Below are positions 38,118 to 48,933 of a stretch of 64,000 bases of DNA, piece by piece. The stretch comes from Burkholderia latens. Its GTDB lineage: Bacteria > Pseudomonadota > Gammaproteobacteria > Burkholderiales > Burkholderiaceae. Under the pieces are notes generated by a model. The model saw nothing but the letters and a program-made list of their open reading frames with translations, was not told the origin of the DNA and did not search any database. Position 1 is the stretch's first letter; each line of letters begins with the position of its first letter. The position numbers and the translations under genes are program-made. The stretch spans positions 2,666,001 to 2,730,000 of the forward strand of contig NZ_CP013435.1 of the NCBI RefSeq assembly GCF_001718795.1, written 5' to 3'.

Positions 38118-39512
38118 ATGACCGACTCGCCCTCCGCCCGCACGCCCGTGCTGCTGCACATCGGTGCAGGCTCGTTTCATCGCGCGCATCAGGCGTGGTA
38201 CCTGCACCGCGTGAACGCGGCCGTGCCGGCCGACGAGCGCTGGACGCTGACCGTCGGCAACATCCGCGACGACATGCGCGCGACGATGGACGCGCTCGCC
38301 GCGCAGCACGGCGCATACACGCTCGAAACCGTCACGCCGCAAGGCGAGCGCGCGTACGAGACGATTCAAGCGATCTCGCGCGTGCTGCCGTGGTCGGTCG
38401 ACCTCGCCGCGCTGATCGATGCAGGCGCCGACCCGGCGTGCCGGATCGTGTCGTTCACCGTCACCGAAGGCGGCTATTACCTCGACGAACACAACCGCCT
38501 CGACGTCGCGAATGCCGATCTCGCGGCGGACCTGCAAGGCGCACGCACGACGCTGTACGGCGCGCTCGCCGCGCTGCTCGCCGAACGCGTGCAGCGCGGC
38601 GCGGGCCCGCTCACGCTGCAAAGCTGCGACAACCTGCGCAACAACGGCGCGCGCTTTCGCGCGGGCATGCGCGAATTCCTCGAACGGCGCGGCGAAGGCG
38701 GCCTGCTCGCGTGGTTCGATGCGCACGTTGCGACGCCGAGCGCGATGGTCGACCGCATCACGCCGCGCCCGACCGCCGACGTGCGCGAGCGCGTGCGCGC
38801 GGCCACCGGCGTCGACGATGCGTGTCCGGTGATGGGCGAGTCGTTCATTCAGTGGGTGATCGAGGACCGTTTCGCGGCCGGCCGGCCGCGCTGGGAGCTG
38901 GCGGGAGCCGAACTGGTCGGCGACGTGCACCCGTACGAGGAAGCGAAGATCCGCATCCTGAACGCGACGCACAGCTGCATCGCGTGGGCCGGCACGCTCG
39001 CGGGCTACACGTATATCCACGAGGGCACGCACGACGCGGCGATCCGCCGCTTCGCGCACGATTACGTAACGCAGGACGTGATGCCGTGCCTGACGCCGAG
39101 CCCGCTCGATCTCGCGCGCTATCGCGACGTCGTGCTCGAACGCTTCGGCAATCCGTACGTGCTCGATACGAACCAGCGCGTCGCGGCCGACGGCTTCTCG
39201 AAGATTCCCGGCTTCATCGCCCCGACGCTCGTCGAGTCGTTCGCGCGCGGCCGCGCGCCTGTCGCGACCGCCGTGCTTCCGGCGCTGTTCCTGCGCTTTC
39301 TCGAACGCTGGGCGCGCGGCCTGCTGCCGTATGCGTACCAGGACGGCGTGATGGACGAAAGCGCCGCACGCGCGATCGTCGACGCCGACGATCCGGCCGC
39401 CGCGCTGTGCGCAAGCCGCGCGCTGTGGGGCTCGGTCGCCGGCAACGCGGCGCTGCACGACGCGCTACGCGCCGGGCTCGCCCGCGTGGATGCATGGCTC
39501 GCGCAGCGCTGA
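38118..39512 (+). CDS. dalD: Mannitol dehydrogenase-family polyol dehydrogenase (D-arabinitol 4-dehydrogenase)
   Basis: The 464-residue long-chain polyol dehydrogenase has an N-terminal NAD-binding part with LLHIGAGSFHRAHQAWYLHR and a C-terminal helical domain with DVHPYEEAKIRILNATHSCI. NPYVLDTNQRVAADGFSKIP completes the active site. Length and motifs are nearer to D-arabinitol 4-dehydrogenase than to fungal-like mannitol dehydrogenase. Product D-xylulose would be handled by the xylulokinase encoded 123 bp downstream. CAGGAG precedes ATG 38118. First gene after the operator-promoter at 37993. Confidence 0.9.
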   Translation: MTDSPSARTPVLLHIGAGSFHRAHQAWYLHRVNAAVPADERWTLTVGNIRDDMRATMDALAAQHGAYTLETVTPQGERAYETIQAISRVLPWSVDLAALIDAGADPACRIVSFTVTEGGYYLDEHNRLDVANADLAADLQGARTTLYGALAALLAERVQRGAGPLTLQSCDNLRNNGARFRAGMREFLERRGEGGLLAWFDAHVATPSAMVDRITPRPTADVRERVRAATGVDDACPVMGESFIQWVIEDRFAAGRPRWELAGAELVGDVHPYEEAKIRILNATHSCIAWAGTLAGYTYIHEGTHDAAIRRFAHDYVTQDVMPCLTPSPLDLARYRDVVLERFGNPYVLDTNQRVAADGFSKIPGFIAPTLVESFARGRAPVATAVLPALFLRFLERWARGLLPYAYQDGVMDESAARAIVDADDPAAALCASRALWGSVAGNAALHDALRAGLARVDAWLAQR

Positions 39513-39635
39513 TGCGCGGCGCCGGTTCCGGCGGCTGCCGCGCGCACGCGGCCTTGCATCGGGGCCAACCTGCGTTGGCATCGGTGCGTGCGTACGGCTA
39601 AAGTAGCGGCTCCTCTCTGACGGAACGGATCGCTC

Positions 39636-41117
<1,482 letters not shown>

Positions 41118-41224
41118 CGCGCTGCTGCGGCGCGCCGAGTGCGTCGGCCGCCGCCGGGCATGCGTTACAGTGGATGTCGTTGCGCCGCCTGACGGCCGGC
41201 CCAGATTCGAACCGAACCGCTATC

Positions 41225-42172
41225 GTGTCCAAATCCTCAGAAAAACTCGATCTCGCCACGCGCGCCGCGTGGCTCTACTACGTAGCCGGCGACACGCAGA
41301 ACGAAATCGCCGAAAAGCTCCAGGTGTCGCGCCCCGTCGCGCAGCGCCTGGTCGCGTTCGCGGTCGAGAAGAACCTGATCCGCGTGCGCGTCGATCACCG
41401 GCTCGCCGACTGTCTCGATCTCGGCGCGCAGCTGTCGAAACGTTACGGGCTCGCGATGTGCGAAGTCGTGCCCGTCGATGCCGACGCGCCCGATGCGATC
41501 GACCGCAAGCTGGCCGTTGCCGGCGCGCAGGTGATGGAGCGCTATCTGAACGAGACGCGGCCGATGGTGATCGCAGTCAGCAGCGGCCGCACGCTGAAGG
41601 CGGCGGTCGCGCAGATCGCGCAGATCGAGCGGCCGCAGCATCGACTCGTGTCGATGGTCGGCGCGATCGCGGCCGACGGCTCGTCGAACCGCTACGACGT
41701 CGCGCAGTACATTTCCGAAAAAACGGGCGGCAAGCATTTCCTGTTGCCCGCGCCGCTGTTCGCCGACAGCGACGCCGAGCGCGCGCAGTGGTGCAATCAC
41801 CGGCTGTACCGGATCGTCGACGCGCTGTCGGCGCAGGCCGACGTCGCGTTCGTCGGAATCGGCAACATCGGCCCGCACTGCCCGCTGTACGAAGACGGCT
41901 TCATCACCGGACAGGAGCGCGACGAAATGATCGCGCGCGGTGCGGTGGCCGAGCTGCTCGGCGTGCCGATCGACGCGCAGGGCCGGCTCGTCGAAGTATC
42001 GACGAGCGCGCGTGTGACCAGCGTGCCGCTCGCGACGCCGCCGAAGCGGCCGACGATCGCGTTCGCGGGCGGCCCGAAGAAGCGCAACGCGGTGATCGCA
42101 GCGCTGCGCGGCGGCTGGGTGTCGGGGCTCGTGACCGACGAGACGTGCGCACGCGCGGCGCTCGACGCGTAA
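41225..42172 (+). CDS. SorC-family sugar-binding transcriptional regulator
   Basis: The 315-residue protein has an N-terminal helix-turn-helix (YYVAGDTQNEIAEKLQVSRP, VAQRLVAFAVEKNLI) and a large sugar-phosphate-binding domain (AVSSGRTLKAAVAQIAQIE, SMVGAIAADGSSNRYDVAQY, VAFVGIGNIG). Such regulators bind polyol or sugar phosphates. It follows xylB by about 107 bp and faces the ABC operon, so it is the likely reader of the shared operators at 38011 and 50783. The start GTG 41225 (SKSSEKLDLATRAAWL) is preferred on conservation; ATG 41174 in frame is an alternative adding 17 residues. Confidence 0.88.
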   Translation: MSKSSEKLDLATRAAWLYYVAGDTQNEIAEKLQVSRPVAQRLVAFAVEKNLIRVRVDHRLADCLDLGAQLSKRYGLAMCEVVPVDADAPDAIDRKLAVAGAQVMERYLNETRPMVIAVSSGRTLKAAVAQIAQIERPQHRLVSMVGAIAADGSSNRYDVAQYISEKTGGKHFLLPAPLFADSDAERAQWCNHRLYRIVDALSAQADVAFVGIGNIGPHCPLYEDGFITGQERDEMIARGAVAELLGVPIDAQGRLVEVSTSARVTSVPLATPPKRPTIAFAGGPKKRNAVIAALRGGWVSGLVTDETCARAALDA

Positions 42173-42207
42173 TGGCGCCGATGGAGGTCGTGCAAAACGA
42201 AGACGCC

Positions 42208-42226
42208 AAACCGGCGCAGCCGGTTT
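42208..42226. terminator. Weak hairpin between convergent regulator and ATPase genes
   Basis: AAACCGGC (42208-42215) pairs with GCCGGTTT (42219-42226) around GCA. Only three U residues end the stem on either strand, so termination is uncertain. Nothing else is seen in the 173-bp gap. Confidence 0.4.
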
Positions 42227-42345
42227 CAATCCGCCGTACCGGGCTATCGGCCGCCGTCACCGCTCGACGGCTCGTTCGATACGTGCCGTAACCGGCCGCG
42301 CGCGCCGGCGGTTGCATCACGCAACGTCGTGGGACCGGCCTGCGC

Positions 42346-43455
42346 TCACGCCGCCTTCGCGTGCACGCCGAGCCGCGGGAACGCATGGCCGTGCTCATCG
42401 AACAGATGGCAGTGCTCGGCATCCGCATGCATCTGCAGCACCTCGCCGGTACGGTACGTGTCGAGCGGCGGGATTCGCGCGATCAGCCCGTCCGGTGCGG
42501 CCGACGACTCCGCATACAGATACGCCGCGTCGCCGAGCGACTCGACGGCCATCGTTTTCGCAGTCACATGTTGCGCCGCCGCGCCGACGAGCAGATGCTC
42601 CGGCCGCACGCCGACGGTCACCGGCGCACCGCGCTGCAATCCGGCCGCGTCGACCGCGACACGCTGCATGTCGCCGCTGTCGAAGCGCACGAGCACGCCG
42701 CCCGCATCGGCCGACTCGACCGCCCCTTTCAGGAAATTCATCTTCGGCGAGCCGATGAAGCCCGCGACGAACTGGTTCGCGGGCGCGTGGTACAGGGCGT
42801 TCGGCGTGCCGACCTGCTGCACGTCGCCGCCCGACAGCACGACGATCTTGTCGGCGAGCGTCATCGCCTCGACCTGATCGTGCGTCACGTAGATCATCGT
42901 CGTCTTCAGCTCGTCGTGCAGCCGTGCGAATTCGAGCCGCATCTTCACGCGCAGCGCGGCGTCGAGATTCGACAGCGGCTCGTCGAACAGAAACACCTTC
43001 GGCTTGCGCGTGATCGCCCGGCCGATCGCGACGCGCTGTCGCTGCCCGCCCGACAGCTGCTTCGGCTTGCGGTCGAGCAGATGATCGATATGCAGGATCT
43101 TCGCGGCCTGCTTCACAGCCTGGTCGATCTCGGGCTTCTTCGCGCCCGCGAGCTTGAGGCCGAACGCCATGTTGTCGTACAGCGTCATGTGCGGATACAG
43201 CGCATACGACTGAAACACCATCGCGATGCCGCGCTTCGCGCTCGGCACGTCGTTGACCTTCGCACCGTCGATCAGCAGATCGCCGCTCGAGATGTCCTCG
43301 AGCCCGGCGATCATCCTCATCAGCGTGGATTTGCCGCAGCCGCTCGGGCCGACGAACACGACGAATTCGCCGTCGGCGATGTCGAGGTTCACGTTGCGCA
43401 GCACTTCGGTGTCGTCGTAGCGCTTCGCGATATTGCGCAGGAGCACGCTTGCCAT
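42346..43455 (-). CDS. Polyol ABC transporter ATP-binding protein (SmoK/UgpC type)
   Basis: The 369-residue MalK-like ATPase has Walker A GPSGCGKSTLMR, signature LSGGQRQRVAIGRA, Walker B KVFLFDEPLSNLDA and the switch His in IYVTHDQVEAMTLADK. The C-terminal OB-fold domain (GVRPEHLLVGAAAQHVTAKT) is the regulatory part of carbohydrate importers. It is the last gene of the leftward operon, 75 bp after the HAD gene. It energises uptake with the two permeases and binding protein upstream. Confidence 0.92.
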   Translation of the reverse strand: MASVLLRNIAKRYDDTEVLRNVNLDIADGEFVVFVGPSGCGKSTLMRMIAGLEDISSGDLLIDGAKVNDVPSAKRGIAMVFQSYALYPHMTLYDNMAFGLKLAGAKKPEIDQAVKQAAKILHIDHLLDRKPKQLSGGQRQRVAIGRAITRKPKVFLFDEPLSNLDAALRVKMRLEFARLHDELKTTMIYVTHDQVEAMTLADKIVVLSGGDVQQVGTPNALYHAPANQFVAGFIGSPKMNFLKGAVESADAGGVLVRFDSGDMQRVAVDAAGLQRGAPVTVGVRPEHLLVGAAAQHVTAKTMAVESLGDAAYLYAESSAAPDGLIARIPPLDTYRTGEVLQMHADAEHCHLFDEHGHAFPRLGVHAKAA

Positions 43456-43530
43456 GGTCTGTCTCCGTTCGTTCGTGATGCTTGATGTATCGTGCGCCGC
43501 GGCGACGCCGCGCGCGATCGTCTTTCGCCG

Positions 43531-44259
43531 TTAGCCCGGCAGCACGGCGCCCGTCGCCTGCCAGCGCGCAACGTAGTCGGGCAGCTCGCGCATGTCGTCG
43601 AACACGTGCCGCGCGCCGATGCCTCGCAGCGCGTCGATCTGCGCGGCCGACGCATGCCCGCCGCCGACGAAGCCGAGCACGGTCATGCCGGCCGCCGCGG
43701 CCGCGGTGATGCCGGTCACGCTGTCCTCGACGACAAGGCACTGCGCGGGCACCGCACCGAGCGCGCGCGCGGCCGCCAGATACACGTCGGGCGCCGGTTT
43801 CGGCCGCGCGACGGCGTCCGCGCAGAACAGCCGGTCGCCGAAGAAGCGCGCGAGGCCGGTGCGCGCGAGCGCCGCTTCGACGTACGCGCGGTAGCTGTTG
43901 CTCGCGCACGCGGTCGTCAGCTCGATCGCCGCAAGCGCCGTATCGATGCCGTCCACCATCGGCGCGTTGACAGCCGCCGCTTCGACCGCGCGGCGGATCG
44001 CATCGACGTCGTCGGCCGACAGCGTACGGCCGACGGCTTCGCTCGCACCGGCCAGCACACGCTCGATGCGCAGCCCGAGCAGCGGCATCACCGCCGGCCG
44101 CGCATCGACGCCCGGCCAGCGCGCATCGAGTTCGCGCACGATCACGTCGGCGGCGACGGCCTCGCTGTCGATCAGCACGCCGTCGCAATCGCAGATCAGC
44201 ACGTTCACGCCATGACCGACCGCGCGCTTGCCGGCCGCACCTTCGCCGGCCGCGCTCAT
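43531..44259 (-). CDS. HAD-superfamily hydrolase in polyol transport operon
   Basis: The 242-residue HAD subfamily IA phosphatase has motif I VLICDCDGVLIDSE (nucleophile Asp), motif III with FARPKPAPDVYL-like ARPKPAPDVYLAAARALG, and motif IV LVVEDSVTGITAAAAAGM. Substrates of relatives are sugar phosphates. ATG 44259 overlaps the upstream permease stop by 4 bp, though a GTG 17 codons later would remove a non-conserved leader. Position inside the transporter operon suggests dephosphorylation of a dead-end or inducer sugar phosphate (inference). Confidence 0.88.
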   Translation of the reverse strand: MSAAGEGAAGKRAVGHGVNVLICDCDGVLIDSEAVAADVIVRELDARWPGVDARPAVMPLLGLRIERVLAGASEAVGRTLSADDVDAIRRAVEAAAVNAPMVDGIDTALAAIELTTACASNSYRAYVEAALARTGLARFFGDRLFCADAVARPKPAPDVYLAAARALGAVPAQCLVVEDSVTGITAAAAAGMTVLGFVGGGHASAAQIDALRGIGARHVFDDMRELPDYVARWQATGAVLPG

Positions 44260-45107
44260 TTGACCGCCCCGAACGTGAGCCCGCGCACCAGCTGCTTCTG
44301 CGACAGCCAGCCGACGATCAGGATCGGCGCGACCGCGAGCAGCGACGCCGCGGACAGCTTCGCCCAGAACAAGCCTTCAGGGCTCGAATACGACGCGATG
44401 AACACGGTCAGCGGTGCCGCGTTCGAGCTCGACAGGTTGATGCTCCAGAACGCCTCGTTCCACGACAGGATCACGAGCAGCAGCGCGGTCGACGCGAGCC
44501 CCGGCAGCGCCATCGGCATCAGCAGATAGACGATCTCCTGCCACGTCGATGCGCCGTCGATGCGGCCGGCTTCGAGGATGTCCTTCGGAATCTCGTTGAA
44601 ATACGTGAACGTCATCCACACCGCGATCGGCAGGTTGATCAACGTGTACACGATCACGAGGCCGGACACGGTATCGAGCAGCCCCGCGTTCTTCCAGAGC
44701 AGATAGATCGGCACGAGCACGCCGACCGACGGCATCATCTTGGTCGACAGCATCCACAGCAGCACCTTCTGCGTGCGGCGGTTCGGAAAGAACGCCATTG
44801 CGTACGCGGCCGGCACCGCGAGCAGCAGCGAGATCGCCGTGACGCCCGCCGAAATCAGCACCGAATTCCACGCGAATGCGAAGTAGTTGCTGCGCGCGAA
44901 AACCTCGCGGAAGCTGTCGAGCGTCGGCATGAAGAACAGCGTCGACGCATACGCCTGCTGCTCGGTCTTGAACGCGGTGATCGCCATCCAGAAGATCGGG
45001 AAAAACAGCAGCAGCGCGATCAGCCACGCGAGCGCGCCGGGCAGCGCGCGCCGCACGAGGTCGAATGGGGCCGGCGCGCGCCGGCCTTCGATGGTCAGGT
45101 CGCTCAT
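44256..45107 (-). CDS. Polyol ABC transporter permease 2 (SmoG/MtlG type)
   Basis: The 283-residue inner-membrane protein of the MalG class has six hydrophobic segments. The cytoplasmic EAA loop is EAGRIDGASTWQEIVYLLMP, which contacts the ATPase. FKTEQQAYAS and WNEAFWSINLSSSNAAPLTV are like sorbitol/mannitol permeases. The start MSDLTIEGRR at 45107 overlaps the stop of permease 1 by 4 bp, and its end overlaps the HAD gene by 4 bp, showing a tightly coupled operon. Confidence 0.92.
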   Translation of the reverse strand: MSDLTIEGRRAPAPFDLVRRALPGALAWLIALLLFFPIFWMAITAFKTEQQAYASTLFFMPTLDSFREVFARSNYFAFAWNSVLISAGVTAISLLLAVPAAYAMAFFPNRRTQKVLLWMLSTKMMPSVGVLVPIYLLWKNAGLLDTVSGLVIVYTLINLPIAVWMTFTYFNEIPKDILEAGRIDGASTWQEIVYLLMPMALPGLASTALLLVILSWNEAFWSINLSSSNAAPLTVFIASYSSPEGLFWAKLSAASLLAVAPILIVGWLSQKQLVRGLTFGAVK

Positions 45108-46045
45108 GACTCGTACTCCCCCTTCAGGTTGCGCGCGAGCATCCGCACCAGGAAGAACGACACGACGTTCGCGACCACGACGGCAATGATCCCGCCCGCG
45201 GATGCGAGCCCGACGTCGAACTGCTGCAGGCCGAGCGCGTAAATCAGGTACGACAGGTTGGTCGTCGCATTGCCCGGGCCGCCGCCCGTCGTCGTGTAGA
45301 TCTCCGCGAAGATCGACAGCAGGAAAATCGTCTCCATCATCACGACGACGGCAATCGCGCGCTTCAGGTGCGGCAGCGTGATGTAGAAGAACATCGCGAT
45401 CGGGCCCGCGCCGTCGATGCGCGCGGCTTCCTTCTGTTCCTGGTCGAGCGACTGGATCGCCGTGAACAGGATCAGGAACGCGAACGGCAGCCACTGCCAC
45501 GCGACGATCATGATCACCGCGGTGAGCGGGTAATCGGCGAACCAGTCGACCGGCGTCATCCCGAACGCGCGCATCGCATTCGCGACGAGCCCGTACACCG
45601 GATGCAGGATCATGTTCTTCCAGATCAGCGCGGCGACCGTCGGCATCACGAAGAACGGCGCAATGGCCAGCAGCCGTGCAATGCCCTGCCCGTAGAACTT
45701 GCGGTCGAACAGCACGGCCATCAGCACGCCGCCGATCACCGTGATCGCGAGCACCGCGCCGATCAGCACGAGCGTGTGCCAGATCGCGGGCAGGAACGAC
45801 GGATCCGTCGCGAGAAAGCGGTAGTTGTCGAGCCCGGCGAAACCCTTCACGTCCGGGTTCAGCAGGTTGTAGCGCGACAGCGAATACCAGATCGTCATCG
45901 CGAGCGGAATCGACATCCACAGCAGCAGCACCGCGACGGACGGCGACACGAGCCAGCTCGCGCCGCGCGCGCGGCGCGGCGCGAGCGGCGTCGACGCGTC
46001 GCCGACCGACGGCGCGTGGCCCAGGGGAAGACGTAAATGACGCAT
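45104..46045 (-). CDS. Polyol ABC transporter permease 1 (SmoF/MtlF type)
   Basis: The 313-residue MalF-class permease has six main hydrophobic segments, the first SPSVAVLLLWMSIPLAMTIW. The EAA loop is KEAARIDGAGPIAMFFYITL. It contains ETIFLLSIFAEIYTTTGGGP, characteristic of sorbitol/mannitol importers. ATG 46045 follows GAGGGACTCCG on minus. It is 114 bp downstream of the substrate-binding protein gene. Confidence 0.92.
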   Translation of the reverse strand: MRHLRLPLGHAPSVGDASTPLAPRRARGASWLVSPSVAVLLLWMSIPLAMTIWYSLSRYNLLNPDVKGFAGLDNYRFLATDPSFLPAIWHTLVLIGAVLAITVIGGVLMAVLFDRKFYGQGIARLLAIAPFFVMPTVAALIWKNMILHPVYGLVANAMRAFGMTPVDWFADYPLTAVIMIVAWQWLPFAFLILFTAIQSLDQEQKEAARIDGAGPIAMFFYITLPHLKRAIAVVVMMETIFLLSIFAEIYTTTGGGPGNATTNLSYLIYALGLQQFDVGLASAGGIIAVVVANVVSFFLVRMLARNLKGEYES

Positions 46046-46159
46046 GATCGGAGTCCCTCCGGTTGATGCGCGGGCGCGAACGGCCTGCCCGCATTGCTGC
46101 TTCGGCGGCGCGCATCGTGCGCGCTGCCGCACACGGTGCGCGCCGCGTGACTTCCGGCG

Positions 46160-47485
46160 TTACTTCTTGTAGCCGGCCTGCCGCACCGCACGATCGGCGG
46201 CCGCCTGGCCCGCGGCGAGCGCCTGGTCGACCGACATCTGGCCGGCCACCGCACCGGCGATCGCCTGCCCGACCACCGTGCCGAACGACTGGAATTCAGG
46301 AATCCCGACGTACTGCACGCCCGTGTACGGGACCTTCTTCAGCGACGGATCGTTCGGGTCAGCCGTCTCGATCGCCTTCAGCACGAAGTCCGAGAACGGC
46401 GCGGCGGCCTTGTACTCGGCGCGCTGATACGTCGACGAGCGGGTGCCCGGCGGCACCGACGCCCAGCCTTCGTCCTTGCCGACCATTTCGACGTACTGCT
46501 TCGACGTCGCCCACGCGATGAACTTGCGCGCGGCGTCCTGCTGCTTCGACGTCTTCGGCACGGCGAGCGCCCACGCCCACAGCCAGTGCGAGCCCTTCGG
46601 CGTGACGGCGACCGGCGCGGCCGCGAAACCGATCTTGTCGGCGACCTGCGACTGCTGCTTGTTGTAGAGCATCCCGGCGGCGACCGTCGCGTCGATCCAC
46701 ATCGCGCACTTGCCCGATGCGGTGAGCGTCAGGTTCTCGTTGAACCCGTTCGAGCTCGCTCCCGGCGGCCCGTTCTTCTTCAGCAGGTTCACGTAGAAAT
46801 TGATCGCCTTCTTCCATTCGGGCGACGTGAGCTGCGCGTTCCAGTTCTCGTCGAACCAGCGTCCGCCGAACGTGTTCACGACCGTCGACACGTACGCCAT
46901 GTTCTCGCCCCATCCGGCCTTGCCGCGCAGGCAGATCCCGTAGGTGCCCTTCGACTTGTCGGTGAGCTTGTCCGCGAATTCGGCGATCTGGTCGTAGGTC
47001 GGCTGGTCGGGCATCTTGAGCCCCTTCGCGGCGAACAGGTCCTTGCGGTAAAACGTCATCGAGCTTTCGACGTAGAACGGCAGCGCGTAGAGCTGGCCGT
47101 TGTACGACAGGCTGTCGCGGGCGGTCTTGACGATGTCGTTCAGGTCGTAGTCGGCGGGCAGGCCCGTCATCGGCGCGAGCCAGCCGCGCTTGCCCCACTG
47201 CGGCGTCTCGTAGGTGCCGATCGCCATCACGTCGAACTGGCCGCTGCCGGTCGTGATGTCGGTGGTCGCGCGCTGGCGCAGCACGTTTTCCTCGAGGATC
47301 ACCCAGTTCAGCTTGATGTCGGGGTTCGCCTTCTCGAACGCCGGCGACAGCTTCTTCAACTCGATCATGTCCGGGTTGTTCAGCGTCGCGATCGTCAGCG
47401 TGCCGGCGGACGCCGCACACGCGGCCGTCGCAAGCGCGGCTCCGGCGAAGCAGCGTACGGCGGCATCGAGCATCTTTCGTTGCAT
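46160..47485 (-). CDS. Polyol ABC transporter substrate-binding protein (SmoE/MtlE type)
   Basis: The 441-residue periplasmic protein has a Sec signal peptide (MQRKMLDAAVRCFAGAALAT, AACAASA cleavage region). The mature part begins GTLTIATLNNPDMIELKKLS and has NWVILEENVLRQRATTDITT, LPFYVESSMTFYRKDLFAAK and GKAGWGENMAYVSTVV, close to the sorbitol/mannitol-binding proteins. It should capture a hexitol or pentitol. The start is set by GGAGAC seven bases upstream. An 89-bp gap with imperfect TTGCGTN repeats separates it from the GatZ gene, with no clear promoter. Confidence 0.92.
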   Translation of the reverse strand: MQRKMLDAAVRCFAGAALATAACAASAGTLTIATLNNPDMIELKKLSPAFEKANPDIKLNWVILEENVLRQRATTDITTGSGQFDVMAIGTYETPQWGKRGWLAPMTGLPADYDLNDIVKTARDSLSYNGQLYALPFYVESSMTFYRKDLFAAKGLKMPDQPTYDQIAEFADKLTDKSKGTYGICLRGKAGWGENMAYVSTVVNTFGGRWFDENWNAQLTSPEWKKAINFYVNLLKKNGPPGASSNGFNENLTLTASGKCAMWIDATVAAGMLYNKQQSQVADKIGFAAAPVAVTPKGSHWLWAWALAVPKTSKQQDAARKFIAWATSKQYVEMVGKDEGWASVPPGTRSSTYQRAEYKAAAPFSDFVLKAIETADPNDPSLKKVPYTGVQYVGIPEFQSFGTVVGQAIAGAVAGQMSVDQALAAGQAAADRAVRQAGYKK

Positions 47486-47574
47486 GGCATGTCTCCTGTG
47501 ATTGTTCGAACTGTCGTCGGTATTGCGTGTTGCGTAGTGCGTATGTCGCGTTGCCGCGTTTCCTTCGCGGCCCG

Positions 47575-48933
47575 TCATGCCGGCCGCTGCATCCCGCACG
47601 CGCGCGCGTAGTGCGCGATCACGTCGCGTATCCGGTGGCGCACCCACGCGCGCGGTTCCCGTGCGAGGCCGCCCGCGCGGCACGCCGCGTACACGTCCGG
47701 CAGCCACTGCGCGACGAGCGTTTCCGGCACCGGCTGCCGCGCGAGGTTGCCGAACAATTGCTCGACTGCCGCCGCAACGGCCGGCTGCAGCCAGTAGTAG
47801 CGGATCCGGTCGCTGTAGCTGAACTGGCGCGCGAGCCGCTGCTCGGCCTCGTCGCCTCGATAGTACGGCGCCCAGTGTTCCGGCTGCGCGCGCATCGCGG
47901 CGTCGACGACGTCGCGCAGGCGCGAGCGCTGCGCGACGTCGTCGATCAGCGCATCCTCGATGAACGTGAGTGCGAACAGCGCCTCGCGCAGCGCGAAGGT
48001 CAGCGCGGGGCCGACCTTCAGCACCGCGAAATGATCGCGCACGAGCGCGGCAAGCGCGGCTTCGGTCTGGTAGTCGGTCGAATGCGCCTCGAACACGAGG
48101 CGCGGTGTGCGCAGGATGCTCGCGCCGAGCGACGCCGCCTTCGCGCTGTCGTAGTCGAGCACATGACGATCGTCGAAATCGACGCCCGGCTGCGCGACGA
48201 TCGCAACGACGCGCGTCCATGCGTCGTCGAGCCCTGCCGCGGCGAACGCGCTGCGGTGCGCGTCGAGCGTCGCGGCGATGCTGTCGCTGCGCGTGACCGC
48301 GATCCGCGCGATCGCGGCGCCGTCCGCATCGCCGTCGCCGGCGACTTCGCCGCCCGGCGTCGGCACCTCGGTGCCGATCACGTAGACGGGCGCAACGCCC
48401 GCGCGCGCCGCGGCATCCTCCGCGGCCCGGCACAGCTCGGCCGCGCGCGCGGCGATTGTGCGATCGTCGAGCCGCACCGGATCGTCCGCGCACGCCATGC
48501 TCGCGTCGAGATGGATCTTCTCGAACCCGGCTTCGACATACGCGGCGACCATCGCGGCCGCTTCGCGCATTGCGTCGGCCGCGCGGCGGTGCCGCCACGG
48601 GTTCGGCCCGAGATGATCGCCGCCGAGCACGAGCGCCGACGGCGCAAGCCCGCAGCGTTGCGCGATCGCATCGACGTCGCGCCGGAAGTCCGCGGGCGTC
48701 ATGCCGGTATAGCCGCCGAGATGGTTGACCTGGTTGCAGGTCGCCTCGATCAGCAGCGGCGAACCGTCGACGCGCGCGGCTTCGCATGCGGCTTCCAGCA
48801 CGAGCCGGTGCGCGCTGCAGATCGAGTAGATGCCGCGCTGGGCATCCGCGCGGTTCTCGTCGAAGATCATCCGCAGCACGGTCCCAGCGTGCGCGGTGCG
48901 CGCGTGCTCCGCGATGCTCGTCAGGCCGGGCAT
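47575..48933 (-). CDS. GatZ/KbaZ-family protein (PF08013), candidate tagatose-6-phosphate 4-epimerase
   Basis: The 452-residue protein has a TIM-barrel-like region with SPLLIEATCNQVNHLGGYTG and GLAPSALVLGGDHLGPNPWR, and IHLDASMACADDPVRLDD. Conserved His and Asp residues are those of the GatZ/KbaZ family, classically the non-catalytic subunit of class II tagatose-bisphosphate aldolase. No catalytic GatY/KbaY partner is in the window. A homologue in Agrobacterium was reported to be a D-tagatose-6-phosphate 4-epimerase, working with a PfkB kinase, and the same two genes overlap here by 13 bp. I favour that role. Confidence 0.9.
   Translation of the reverse strand: MPGLTSIAEHARTAHAGTVLRMIFDENRADAQRGIYSICSAHRLVLEAACEAARVDGSPLLIEATCNQVNHLGGYTGMTPADFRRDVDAIAQRCGLAPSALVLGGDHLGPNPWRHRRAADAMREAAAMVAAYVEAGFEKIHLDASMACADDPVRLDDRTIAARAAELCRAAEDAAARAGVAPVYVIGTEVPTPGGEVAGDGDADGAAIARIAVTRSDSIAATLDAHRSAFAAAGLDDAWTRVVAIVAQPGVDFDDRHVLDYDSAKAASLGASILRTPRLVFEAHSTDYQTEAALAALVRDHFAVLKVGPALTFALREALFALTFIEDALIDDVAQRSRLRDVVDAAMRAQPEHWAPYYRGDEAEQRLARQFSYSDRIRYYWLQPAVAAAVEQLFGNLARQPVPETLVAQWLPDVYAACRAGGLAREPRAWVRHRIRDVIAHYARACGMQRPA

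Noticed and set aside
41118..41224. Search for a third copy of the polyol operator in front of the regulator gene
   Set aside because: No sequence resembling CGATCATTYGCTC was found here or in the gaps before xylB (39513-39635) and the binding-protein gene (47486-47574).
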